DNA of 61,711 nucleotides from a virus, in the IMG/VR virus record IMGVR_UViG_3300048836_000712, positions 1 through 61,711 of that record, one strand, 5' to 3'. Shown piece by piece: positions 7,425 to 16,011 of the stretch (within the stretch, counting starts at the first letter, position 1; each line of letters opens with the position of its first letter). Made by a program: the position numbers and the translations under genes. The notes under the pieces were generated by a model, which saw nothing but the letters and a program-made list of their open reading frames with translations, was not told where the DNA came from and ran no database searches.

Positions 7425-9251
7425 ATGGCTGCACGCCATTCTATCGCCACGCCCACGGCAAGGGCAGTTGCTTACATTCGCCGGTCCACCCACAAGCAAG
7501 AAAAATCCCTTGCGGACCAACGGCGGGAGATTGAAGCCTACGCCGATCGGGAAGGCTTCGTGATTGTCCGTTGGTTTGAAGACGACGGCATAAGTGGGGA
7601 CGCCACCGACAAGCGAAACGGTTTCCAAGCCATGCACGCCAAGGCTTGCAACGGGCGGGACTTTGACGTGATTCTTTGTTGGGACCAAGACCGCTTCGGG
7701 CGGTTCAACAGCATTGAAGCGGGCTATTGGATTCACCCGCTTATGAAAGCCGGGGTCCGCCTTGTCACCGTCACCGAAGGGCCGATCAATTGGGACGATT
7801 TCAGCGGGCGTATCGTCCACGCCGTCAAGCAAGAAGGCAAACACCAATTCTTGGTGGACCTTTCCCGCAACGTCGCCCGGGGGCAGATTACCGCCGTTGC
7901 CCAAGGTTGGATTACCGGGCGTGCCGCCCCTTACGGGTTTGACCGGATGTTGGTTGACGAAGCCGGGAACCACAAGCAACGGGTTCACAATTGCGAACCG
8001 GTGGCGAAGCCCCGTTCATGGCATGTTACCTTAGTCATTGCCGACAACCCCGAAGTGGTCCGCGTTGCCAAGTGGCTGTTTGAAACCTACGTCAACGAAG
8101 ACGTGGGCTTGCGTGAATTGGTCAACCGGTTGAACGGGCAAGGCATCCCCGGCCCCCGGGGCGGACCTTGGCACTTGGGGACTGTCCGGGAAATCTTGAA
8201 GAACGAAACCTACGCCGGGGACTTCATTTGGCCCAAGCGAAGCCTTGGAAAATACCACCGCATTTCCGCCGGGGAAATCAAACCCCGCAACGGGTCAACC
8301 GCCGTGAAGCATACGGACCACGCCGAACGGGTCCACCACGAAGGCATGTTCCCCGCGTTGGTTGACCGCGAAACCTTCAACCGCGTTCAAGCCAAGCTTA
8401 CGGAACGGAAGAAGCGGACCACGCCCCACAAGGCGAAGAACGGGGACGATTACCTTCTTTCCGGTTTGGTCCATTGCGAACATTGCGGGGCCAAAATGTA
8501 CGGGGCACGTTCCAACGCCACGAAGAACGGAAAGAAGTACAGTTACCCCCGCTACGTTTGCTCCACCTATCACACGAAGGGCCGCCACCTTTGCAACCAC
8601 AATACGGTTGACCAAGGGAAGTTGCTTGCCGCCATCGTCACCAAGCTTCGCCAAACGGTGTTGGCGGGCGGTGGCGTGGAACAAGTGGCTTCCCGCGTTG
8701 CCGCCATGTTGAAGAAGCAACTTTCCGCCGCCGGTGGCGAGTCCGAAGGGTTGCGTTCCCGGTTGGCGGAATTGGACAAGCAAGTGGCCCAAGGAACCAA
8801 GCGCTTGCTTGCGGCCCCGGATGACGTGGCGGACCTTCTGGCAGCGGAACTATCCAACCTACGCCGGGAACGGGACCACTTGGCCGAACGGTTGAAGCAA
8901 TCGGCCCCTGCCCCGGTGGACGTGGAAGCCCAAGCGGAAGCCTTGGCCCAACGCCTTTGGACCTTCACCGAAGAAGTGGCCAAAGCCACGCCCGCCCGGC
9001 AACGGGAGTTGCTTCGCCGGGTGGTGGGCAAGATAAGCCTACGGTTTCGCCAAACGAAGTGGGGCCGCAAGTCCGTATCCCGCTTTGACGGCGGAACGGT
9101 GGACTTGCGGCCCCATTCGGACTTGTACAGTCTTGTCAGTCGGGGCGACTGGCCGTCGTTTGAACGCGTGGTCGCGACCGTGGTGGACGCCGCGCTCTCG
9201 CCAAACGCGGAAACCATTGTAGCACACCGGGTTGTACGGTTGTCGGCGTGA
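7425..9251 (+). CDS. Large serine integrase of Element 1
   Basis: A site-specific recombinase of the large serine family, 608 residues from ATG 7425 (SD AAGGAAAGGG at 7409-7418 is placed for this ATG, not the TTG at 7404). The resolvase domain begins AVAYIRRSTHKQEKS, with the nucleophile Ser at about 21. The recombinase domain contains NRLNGQGIPGPRGGPW. A zinc-ribbon has HCEHCGAK...YVCSTYH...LCNH, followed by a coiled coil. The last about 40 residues (from SRGDWPSFERVV) change codon style, so they may be host DNA fused at attachment core 9129-9135. It would integrate and excise Element 1. Confidence 0.9.
   Translation: MAARHSIATPTARAVAYIRRSTHKQEKSLADQRREIEAYADREGFVIVRWFEDDGISGDATDKRNGFQAMHAKACNGRDFDVILCWDQDRFGRFNSIEAGYWIHPLMKAGVRLVTVTEGPINWDDFSGRIVHAVKQEGKHQFLVDLSRNVARGQITAVAQGWITGRAAPYGFDRMLVDEAGNHKQRVHNCEPVAKPRSWHVTLVIADNPEVVRVAKWLFETYVNEDVGLRELVNRLNGQGIPGPRGGPWHLGTVREILKNETYAGDFIWPKRSLGKYHRISAGEIKPRNGSTAVKHTDHAERVHHEGMFPALVDRETFNRVQAKLTERKKRTTPHKAKNGDDYLLSGLVHCEHCGAKMYGARSNATKNGKKYSYPRYVCSTYHTKGRHLCNHNTVDQGKLLAAIVTKLRQTVLAGGGVEQVASRVAAMLKKQLSAAGGESEGLRSRLAELDKQVAQGTKRLLAAPDDVADLLAAELSNLRRERDHLAERLKQSAPAPVDVEAQAEALAQRLWTFTEEVAKATPARQRELLRRVVGKISLRFRQTKWGRKSVSRFDGGTVDLRPHSDLYSLVSRGDWPSFERVVATVVDAALSPNAETIVAHRVVRLSA
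9129..9135 (+). other. Candidate right attachment core of Element 1
   Basis: AGTCTTG inside the integrase gene, matching 1894-1900. Codon choice shifts from the Element 1 pattern immediately after it. If correct, the circular form has a different integrase C-terminus. Tentative. Confidence 0.3.
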
Positions 9252-11465
9252 TCACGGGGCCTGGGGCGATTGGCGGATACGGTAGAACCCGGTTCGCGGC
9301 GCTCCCACGAATTCAATCCTGCCTTCGTCCTTCAAGGCCGTCAGATCCCGTTGCGCCGTCTTCACGGAGCACCCGAAATGCTCAGCCACATCGGGAGCTT
9401 TAAGCCGCCTCTCCTTGGCCAACTCCTGAAGAATCCAGGCGTGGCGAGCCCCGGCGGCGTCATCACGGACATCGAAGACATCACGGACATCGTCATTAGG
9501 GACATCGCTGGCTTCGTCCATGTCCGTAATGTCCGTGATCTTGGGTGGATCGACATATTGGACAGTCAGACACTCGGCGAAACGGTAGCCGGGACCGCCA
9601 CTCAAGATCAGCTCCTTGTGCCCAGAGATGAGCCCCGCATGGTTTCGCAGGCCCTCCATGATGTCATCTCGTAGATCATCGATCCACCGACCCACGTCCC
9701 CCCTCGCGCCATGCTTTTTCGCCTCGGCCGCAAGGTCGTCGCCGCTGTAAGCAACGAACGAGCCGTCCTTCCGGCGGCGGCTGAGCAGTTCCAGTACGAT
9801 CCGCCGGCTCGCCCGCCGTGGGCCGCTACAAACATCGACGCCGCAAATCTCAACTCGATCCAAATAGAAGACGACCTCCCCGCGGTTGAATGCCTTCGGT
9901 TCCAGATCGCCGGCCACTTCGACGGGTCGACCGCTTACGGGCTCTTCAATGCCTTCGCTCGCCTTCGCCGGGTGACTACTGCCAGCGGGTCGACGGGCGT
10001 GGCATATCGCTTCAAGGTGTCGTCGTCGCGAATCAATCTCTCGAACAAGGTTTGACGCAACGTCTAATTGCTGGCTGACCACGGACGCCGCCATCTCCGC
10101 GCGAGGATCGTCGGAGGCGCTTTGGGGAGGGCCGGAAGTGAAAACGTAACTGATTGCGCTTGTACAGTCGGAGAGCATTGCCAGCAGCTGAACGCTCCAC
10201 TGCTCACGGTCAGTCCCCGGCGGCGGAACTATTGCTGAAACAAGCTGTGCTCCGACTAAACGCTCAGCTCGATGGTGCGCCGCGGAGAGTTCGGCACTAC
10301 GACTCCTGGTCCATTTGACCGCATCGTCGAACGACTCAATCTCCGGGTGATTGGCCTCAAGGATGATCTGGTTCACCATGCCGGTGTAGGCAGCGAGCGA
10401 TTTTATGAATTGCTCCAGCATCAGGTGGCTGTCAACGTCCTGTTGCGGCGCTGCCGGCCGCGCCGCCACGCCCGCCGTAGAGTCGGAAGCTTCAAATTGC
10501 TGCGCTATCACGTCGAGATATTCAGCGAGGCACAACGCCATGTGCTTGAGGTCCTTTCGCGCCTCATCGAGCACGAACACGCCCTCTACCTCTTCGCCGC
10601 GTGTCCGCGCGGTGTATTCGACGACTTGCCGGGAAAACTCCACGCGCGCCTCGTGAAGCCGATCAAGGCGAGCCGAGAAACTGCGGGCGAAATCCGCGCT
10701 CTTATGAAACTCCAGCAAATCGTAGGCTTCGTGGCTGCCGATCCAATCTCTAACTGCCCAAGTCTCGAAAACTCGAAACGGAGCATCCTCGGGCACCATC
10801 CGGGTTCGAACGAAGAATGGGTCTTTCGCCAGATGGCTGACCTGGTGCAAGAGGTGCTGCTTGAGATTGCCAGCCCAATTGCAGATGTCGTCGGCCAGGA
10901 CTCGCAGCACGCTGCTCACGTTTCCTTCCCGTACTGCAATCGCGAGTCGCAGTCGCCGGGCTGCCTGCGTGTCGATTTCGCGTAGCGTGAACTCGCGATA
11001 CTCCTTCTCTTGGCGAGCACGCTGCTCGAAAGCCCGAGCTTCATCCAGATTGTCGGCATCCCATTTGTTGGCCGGTTCAAACCGCCCACCGACATTCCTC
11101 AAGCCACATGAGTTCGTCAGACGCTTGTCCACCGTCACGTCGGGATGCTCGCCAACTTGCTGCAGCCAGTGAACCGTTACTAGCGCCCCTTCGGCCGGGA
11201 TCGTCTCCGGGTTCGTGCCCATCAGCAATCGCGAGAGATCAATCTCGACCGAGTAGGAGCAACCGTGCTCCGCACGCTCATTTAGCTGACCTTCAGCGTA
11301 AGCGCAAGCATCTAGGATGCTCGCCAGCTTGTTGCCTGCCTTAAAGGTGTTGTCGGTGAAGTCGAACGCAAACCGCTTTTGGTCGACGACGCAGACGTAG
11401 AGCCGGTGCCCCTGCGGGTAGTGCAAGAAGAAACGCTGAACGTTGCTGGAGTCACTACCGGTCAT
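9252..11465 (-). CDS. Large regulator with two winged-helix regions
   Basis: 737 residues from ATG 11465; the open frame upstream of this ATG is of poor quality. No catalytic motif is visible in the N-terminal 540 residues, which are mainly helical. At about 555-630, RRIVLELLSRR...LAAEAKK...LILSGGPGYRF has the pattern of an OmpR-type winged helix ending in GYRF. After an Asp-rich linker, about 675-735 (WILQELAKERRLKAPDVAEHF, then SVKTAQRDLTALKDEGRI) is a DeoR/HTH_11-like helix-turn-helix. It is divergent from the RM operon across a 119-base gap and is the obvious candidate regulator for it. I do not know a described family with this layout. Confidence 0.75.
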   Translation of the reverse strand: MTGSDSSNVQRFFLHYPQGHRLYVCVVDQKRFAFDFTDNTFKAGNKLASILDACAYAEGQLNERAEHGCSYSVEIDLSRLLMGTNPETIPAEGALVTVHWLQQVGEHPDVTVDKRLTNSCGLRNVGGRFEPANKWDADNLDEARAFEQRARQEKEYREFTLREIDTQAARRLRLAIAVREGNVSSVLRVLADDICNWAGNLKQHLLHQVSHLAKDPFFVRTRMVPEDAPFRVFETWAVRDWIGSHEAYDLLEFHKSADFARSFSARLDRLHEARVEFSRQVVEYTARTRGEEVEGVFVLDEARKDLKHMALCLAEYLDVIAQQFEASDSTAGVAARPAAPQQDVDSHLMLEQFIKSLAAYTGMVNQIILEANHPEIESFDDAVKWTRSRSAELSAAHHRAERLVGAQLVSAIVPPPGTDREQWSVQLLAMLSDCTSAISYVFTSGPPQSASDDPRAEMAASVVSQQLDVASNLVREIDSRRRHLEAICHARRPAGSSHPAKASEGIEEPVSGRPVEVAGDLEPKAFNRGEVVFYLDRVEICGVDVCSGPRRASRRIVLELLSRRRKDGSFVAYSGDDLAAEAKKHGARGDVGRWIDDLRDDIMEGLRNHAGLISGHKELILSGGPGYRFAECLTVQYVDPPKITDITDMDEASDVPNDDVRDVFDVRDDAAGARHAWILQELAKERRLKAPDVAEHFGCSVKTAQRDLTALKDEGRIEFVGAPRTGFYRIRQSPQAP

Positions 11466-11584
11466 TTCCCATTCCCGGCCAACTGGTAAAGACCACCCAC
11501 GGCACAAACATGCTACCGCACCACTGTAGACTTTGATAGACTTCTTCTGGGCATTCACCGCGTTCCGAAACACGGCTGGCTCAG

Positions 11585-11797
11585 ATGACCAAGTTAAGTG
11601 AGTACGTGAAAGTGGCCGAAGCAGCTTCGATTCTGGGCGTATCGCAGGGGACCGTGCGAGCCTGGGCTGAATCGGGGCAACTCCCGATGCAGCGAAATCC
11701 GGCGAACGGTTACCGGCTGTTCCTGCGATCAGACCTCGATAAGTTCCTGCGGAAAGTTGAATCCAGCCGAACCAAGCGACTGTCGCGGAAGGGTTAG
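11585..11797 (+). CDS. Excisionase/MerR-type helix-turn-helix protein
   Basis: A 70-residue DNA-binding protein: VAEAASILGVSQGTVRAW is the helix-turn-helix, NGYRLFLRSDLDKFL the wing. This is the HTH_17/excisionase pattern. It ends two bases before the start of the first hsdM and is therefore the first gene of the RM operon, where it may control transcription. It could also be a recombination directionality factor for an unseen element. The upstream gap (11466-11584) is shared with the divergent large regulator. Confidence 0.8.
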   Translation: MTKLSEYVKVAEAASILGVSQGTVRAWAESGQLPMQRNPANGYRLFLRSDLDKFLRKVESSRTKRLSRKG

Positions 11798-11799
11798 CA

Positions 11800-13299
11800 A
11801 TGGCCGAGAAAGAACTCGACCTCTCGACGCTTTCCAACCACCTGTGGGAATCCGCCAACATCTTGCGCGGCCCGGTCGACGCTGCCGATTTCAAGACTTA
11901 CATCTTCCCGCTGCTATTCTTCAAACGCATTTCCGACGTGTTCGACGAGGAAATCGCCGAGGCCCTCGACGAGTCGGGTGGCGACCAGCAGTACGCCTTG
12001 TTCCCTGAGAACCACCGCTTTCAGATCCCCGACGATTGCCACTGGGCAGACGTGCGGAAGAAAACGAACAACGTCGGCCAAGGCCTACAGCGGGCCATGC
12101 GGGAGATCGAGAAAGCCAACCCTGACACGCTCTACGGGATCTTCGGCGATGCCCAATGGACGAATAAGGATCGCCTTTCGGACGCACTTCTTCGCGACCT
12201 GATCGAACACTTCTCAAAGTTGCCGCTGGGGAACAAGGCTGCCCGCGCCGACATTCTCGGCCAGTCCTACGAATACCTCATCAAGAAGTTTGCCGACGCC
12301 ACCAACAAGAAGGCGGGTGAGTTCTATACGCCTCGTAGTGTCGTCAACCTCATGGTTCGCATCCTGAACCCTCGGGAAGGTGAAACCATCTACGACCCCG
12401 CCTGCGGCACCGGCGGCATGCTCATCGAAGCAATTCACCATGTCCGCGAGGCCGGCGGCAACATTCGCACGCTCTGGGGGAAGCTCTTCGGCCAGGAGAA
12501 GAACCTCACCACGTCCGCCATCGCCCGCATGAATCTGTTCTTGCACGGCGTAGAGGACTTCCAGGTGGTTCGCGGCGATACGCTTCGCCAACCCGCCTTT
12601 CACACCGGTGATAGTCTCGCCACCTTCGATTGCGTGATCGCCAATCCGCCATTCTCACTGGAAAAGTGGGGCGACGATGTGTGGAGCAGCGATCCCTACG
12701 GTCGCAACTTCGCTGGTATGCCACCTGCAAAGAGCGGCGACTACGCCTGGGTGCAGCACATGATCCTTTCGATGGCTCCCAAATCGGGTCGCATGGCCGT
12801 CGTCTTGCCCCACGGCGCACTGTTCCGCATGGCCGCCGAAGGCAAGATTCGCGAGAAACTGCTGGGCATGGATATCCTCGATGCTGTGATCGGCCTCGGG
12901 CCAAACCTGTTCTACGGCACCAGCCTGGCCGCTTGCATCTTGGTGTTCCGCCTGAAGAAACCGAAGGACCACCGCAAAAAGGTGCTGATCGTCGATGCCT
13001 CGAAGGAGTTCAAGAAGGGTCGCGCCCAGAACGAACTTCTCCCCGAGCACGTTGACCACATTTACCAGTGGTATGTCGGCCACAAGGATGTCGCAGGCAT
13101 TGCCCGGCTGGTTCCGCTCGACGAAATCCAGCAGAACGATTGGAACCTGAACATTCCACGATACGTTGAGCCGGTCGTCGAAGCGGAAACGCTCACGGTG
13201 GCCGATGCCCTTGCCAACCTAAAGACCAGCCTCGATGCCGCATACGCCGCCGAGGATCGACTCAAATCACTGCTGGCGAAAGCGGGGCTAATGCAATGA
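11800..13299 (+). CDS. hsdM: Type I restriction-modification adenine methyltransferase, copy 1
   Basis: HsdM, the N6-adenine methyltransferase subunit of a type I RM system, 499 residues. The N-terminal HsdM domain (LWESANILRG, FFKRISDVFDEE) is followed by GEFYTPRSVVNLMV, the SAM-binding motif DPACGTGGM at about 200 and the catalytic NPPF at about 281. A full-length, intact gene. Its TGA overlaps the next gene's ATG (13296-13299), so the two methyltransferases are translationally coupled. It works with HsdS for target choice and with HsdR for cleavage. Confidence 0.95.
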   Translation: MAEKELDLSTLSNHLWESANILRGPVDAADFKTYIFPLLFFKRISDVFDEEIAEALDESGGDQQYALFPENHRFQIPDDCHWADVRKKTNNVGQGLQRAMREIEKANPDTLYGIFGDAQWTNKDRLSDALLRDLIEHFSKLPLGNKAARADILGQSYEYLIKKFADATNKKAGEFYTPRSVVNLMVRILNPREGETIYDPACGTGGMLIEAIHHVREAGGNIRTLWGKLFGQEKNLTTSAIARMNLFLHGVEDFQVVRGDTLRQPAFHTGDSLATFDCVIANPPFSLEKWGDDVWSSDPYGRNFAGMPPAKSGDYAWVQHMILSMAPKSGRMAVVLPHGALFRMAAEGKIREKLLGMDILDAVIGLGPNLFYGTSLAACILVFRLKKPKDHRKKVLIVDASKEFKKGRAQNELLPEHVDHIYQWYVGHKDVAGIARLVPLDEIQQNDWNLNIPRYVEPVVEAETLTVADALANLKTSLDAAYAAEDRLKSLLAKAGLMQ

Positions 13300-14801
13300 G
13301 TACCCGCATCACCCAATCGCAACTCGAATCGTACTTGTGGGGCGCGGCCGTCCTGCTGCGCGGTTACATCGACGCGGGCGACTATAAGCAGTTCATCTTC
13401 CCGCTGCTGTTCTACAAGCGGCTGTGCGATGTGTTCGACGAAGAGGTGGCCGCGGCGCTGGCGGAGTCAGGCGGCGATCAGGCGTATGCCCACTTTGCCG
13501 AGAATCATCGATTTCAGATCCCCGAGGACGCCCACTGGAAAACCGTTCGTGAAGCCAGCAAGAACGTCGGCACCAAGTTGCAGAATGCATTCCGGGCAAT
13601 TGAGACAGCCAACCCCGACAAGCTCTTCGGTATCTTTGGCGACGCGCAGTGGACCAACAAAGACCGTCTGCCCGACCACACCCTCAAGGAACTGATCGAG
13701 CACTTTAGCTCGCTCACTCTGTCGGTCGCCAACTGCCCCGAGGATGAACTCGGCGTCGGGTATGAGTACCTCATTAAGAAGTTCGCTGACGATTCCGGCC
13801 ACACCGCCGCCGAATTCTACACGAACCGCACCGTCGTCCATCTGATGACTGAACTGCTCCAGCCGCAGCCGGGCGAATCGATCTACGATCCCACTTGCGG
13901 ATCAGGCGGCATGCTCCTGTCGTCCATCGCTCACCTGCGAAAGCAAAAGAAGGAATGGCGGACGGTAAAGCTCTTCGGCCAAGAGCGAAACCTGATGACC
14001 TCGTCCATCGCCCGGATGAACTGCTTTCTGCACGGTGTCGAAGACTTCCAGATCATTCGCGGAGACACGCTGGCCGAGCCCAAGTTCGTGGCTGGCGACC
14101 GGCTGCATCAGTTCGATGTGTGCCTGGCCAATCCACCGTACTCGATCAAGCAATGGGATCGCGACGCATTTGTTTCTGATCCCTGGGGTCGCAATATTTA
14201 CGGAACGCCCCCGCAAGGCCGCGCCGACTATGCCTTCTGGCAGCACATTATCCAAAGCCTGAACCCGAAGACTGGTCGCTGCGCGATCCTGTTTCCGCAT
14301 GGTGTGCTGTTTCGCAACGAAGAAACCGAGATGCGGCGGAAACTGGTCGAGCACGATGTCGTTGAAACGGTGCTCGGACTGGGGCCTAACCTGTTCTACA
14401 ACTCGCCGATGGAAGCGTGCGTCGTGATCTGCCGGATGAAGAAATCCCGCAAACGTAAGGGCAAGATTCAATTCATCAATGCCGTGAACGAAGTCACTCG
14501 CGAACGAGCGCAAAGCTTTCTAACCGACGCCCATATCGCTCGAATCGTCTCATCCTATGAAAGCGACGACGATCTGCCTGAGTTCTCACGGCTCGTTCCG
14601 CTCGAGGAAATTCGTAGCCAGCAGCACAACCTGAGCATCCCGCTCTACGTGCGGACGGAATCGACCACCGCTAACGGCAATGGCCAGCCGCACGGGTCGG
14701 TCAAGGAGGCCATTGGGGCATGGCAAGCCAGCTCGCGGAAGCTTCGGCAGTCGATGGACGATCTGTTCAGCACGCTCAAGGAGGCTGGCGTTGGCAAGTA
14801 A
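13296..14801 (+). CDS. hsdM: Type I restriction-modification adenine methyltransferase, copy 2
   Basis: A second HsdM, 501 residues, clearly paralogous to the first: LWGAAVLLRGYIDAGDYKQF, FYKRLCDVFDEE, SAM motif DPTCGSGGM at about 198 and catalytic NPPY at about 279. Both copies keep all key residues, so neither is an obvious pseudogene. Two hsdM genes in one operon with a single hsdS is unusual; the usual enzyme has two copies of one HsdM, so a heterodimeric methyltransferase is possible. The 3' end overlaps hsdS by 11 bases. Confidence 0.93.
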   Translation: MSTRITQSQLESYLWGAAVLLRGYIDAGDYKQFIFPLLFYKRLCDVFDEEVAAALAESGGDQAYAHFAENHRFQIPEDAHWKTVREASKNVGTKLQNAFRAIETANPDKLFGIFGDAQWTNKDRLPDHTLKELIEHFSSLTLSVANCPEDELGVGYEYLIKKFADDSGHTAAEFYTNRTVVHLMTELLQPQPGESIYDPTCGSGGMLLSSIAHLRKQKKEWRTVKLFGQERNLMTSSIARMNCFLHGVEDFQIIRGDTLAEPKFVAGDRLHQFDVCLANPPYSIKQWDRDAFVSDPWGRNIYGTPPQGRADYAFWQHIIQSLNPKTGRCAILFPHGVLFRNEETEMRRKLVEHDVVETVLGLGPNLFYNSPMEACVVICRMKKSRKRKGKIQFINAVNEVTRERAQSFLTDAHIARIVSSYESDDDLPEFSRLVPLEEIRSQQHNLSIPLYVRTESTTANGNGQPHGSVKEAIGAWQASSRKLRQSMDDLFSTLKEAGVGK

Positions 14802-16011
14802 GGTGAAAACAACGACGACCGCCCCCGCGAACAACGCCAGCCTTCCTAAAGGCTGGCGGATGGTTCGGTTCGATGAACTCGCACAGATGGTCAACGAACG
14901 AGTTGATCCTTCGGCGACCGACGCCGACATCTACGTTGGACTGGAGCACCTCGATCCCGATTCGCTCAAGTTGCGTCGCTGGGGAACGCCGAGCGACGTC
15001 ATCGGTGACAAGCTGCAGTTTCGGAAGGGTGACATTATCTTTGGCCGGCGGCGGGCGTATCAGAGGAAGTTGGCGGTCGCTGAGTTCGATGGCATATGTT
15101 CGGCCCATGCAATGGTCGTTCGCGCAAATGCGGAGACGGTCGACCCGGAGTTCCTGCCGTTTCTGATGCAAAGCGATCTCTTCATGCAGCGGGCCATCGA
15201 CATTTCGGTCGGGTCCCTTTCGCCTACGATCAACTGGAAGACTCTCCGCATCCAAGAGTTCCCGCTGCCGCCGAAGGACGAGCAACGCCGCATCGCCGAC
15301 ATACTCTGGGCGGCGGAGGATGCTATCGAGTCTTGGGATGCAGCCGTAGAGTGTTTCGCGGCGCTGCTAGATGCAATCTCACTCGACGAATTCAGCTCTC
15401 ATCCCTCGGATACGACTGCGATTTCACCAGTTGACCTGTGTGAGTCTGTGACAGTGGGAATTGTCGTTACGCCAGCCAAATGGTATTGCAGTGATGGAGT
15501 TCCAGCGCTCAGATCGTTGAATGTGTTTCCCGATAGATTTGTATTGGACGATCTAGTTCGACTCACACAGACTGGTCATAACGAACATCGCAAGTCGGAA
15601 TTGAGCGAAGGGGATGTTGTAATCGTTCGCACAGGCCGCCCCGGCGATGCGGCAGTTGTAACTAGAGATGTACATGGATTTAATGCGATTGATCTCATTA
15701 TTGCCCGTCCTCTCCCGACACTGGACCCTCATTTTCTTAGTCGGTTTCTAAACTCAGCTGCGGGACGACGGCAACTTCGCCGCGGCACTGCCGGCACTGC
15801 CCAGCAGCATTTCAACGTCGGCGAAATGAAGCATCTTCGAATTCCTGTGCGAACACTTAACGGACAGGCGGAAACTGTCGCCCGAATGCGAGCCGTCGAA
15901 ACAAAATTACAGGACGCAGTTAAGAATCGAGAGTGCCTGCGCCGTATGGCCACAATTCTCAGGGACACGTTGCTCTGCAACAGATCGGGGGACCACAAGC
16001 GTGTTTACTGA
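14791..16011 (+). CDS. hsdS: Type I restriction-modification specificity subunit
   Basis: HsdS, 406 residues from TTG 14791, chosen because AAGGAGG lies at 14779-14785, the right distance away; a GTG or ATG start fits less well. Two target-recognition domains: about 15-170 (PKGWRMVRFDELAQ start) and about 215-390. The central conserved spacer is EFPLPPKDEQRRIADIL and a second conserved helix is at the end. The second recognition domain (15450-15800) is clearly more AT-rich than its surroundings, a sign that this half was exchanged recently, which is common for hsdS. It overlaps hsdR by 11 bases. Confidence 0.9.
   Translation: MASKVKTTTTAPANNASLPKGWRMVRFDELAQMVNERVDPSATDADIYVGLEHLDPDSLKLRRWGTPSDVIGDKLQFRKGDIIFGRRRAYQRKLAVAEFDGICSAHAMVVRANAETVDPEFLPFLMQSDLFMQRAIDISVGSLSPTINWKTLRIQEFPLPPKDEQRRIADILWAAEDAIESWDAAVECFAALLDAISLDEFSSHPSDTTAISPVDLCESVTVGIVVTPAKWYCSDGVPALRSLNVFPDRFVLDDLVRLTQTGHNEHRKSELSEGDVVIVRTGRPGDAAVVTRDVHGFNAIDLIIARPLPTLDPHFLSRFLNSAAGRRQLRRGTAGTAQQHFNVGEMKHLRIPVRTLNGQAETVARMRAVETKLQDAVKNRECLRRMATILRDTLLCNRSGDHKRVY

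Larger units (their letters stand above)
1894..9135. mobile_element. Element 1: capsid-encoding integrative island
   Basis: About 7.2 kb set apart by uniform codon use (Leu mostly TTG/CTT, abundant GCC, CCC, CGG and TCC). It holds unknown small genes, a protease-capsid fusion, a hairpin/terminator cluster, two minus-strand cargo genes and a large serine integrase at the right end. No terminase, portal or tail gene is seen. Proposed ends are two copies of AGTCTTG (1894-1900 and 9129-9135). The left copy lies just after istB similarity stops; the right copy lies in the integrase 3' end, where codon choice changes (Ser TCC to AGT/TCG). A 7-mer match can occur by chance, so exact ends are tentative. 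Confidence 0.6.
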
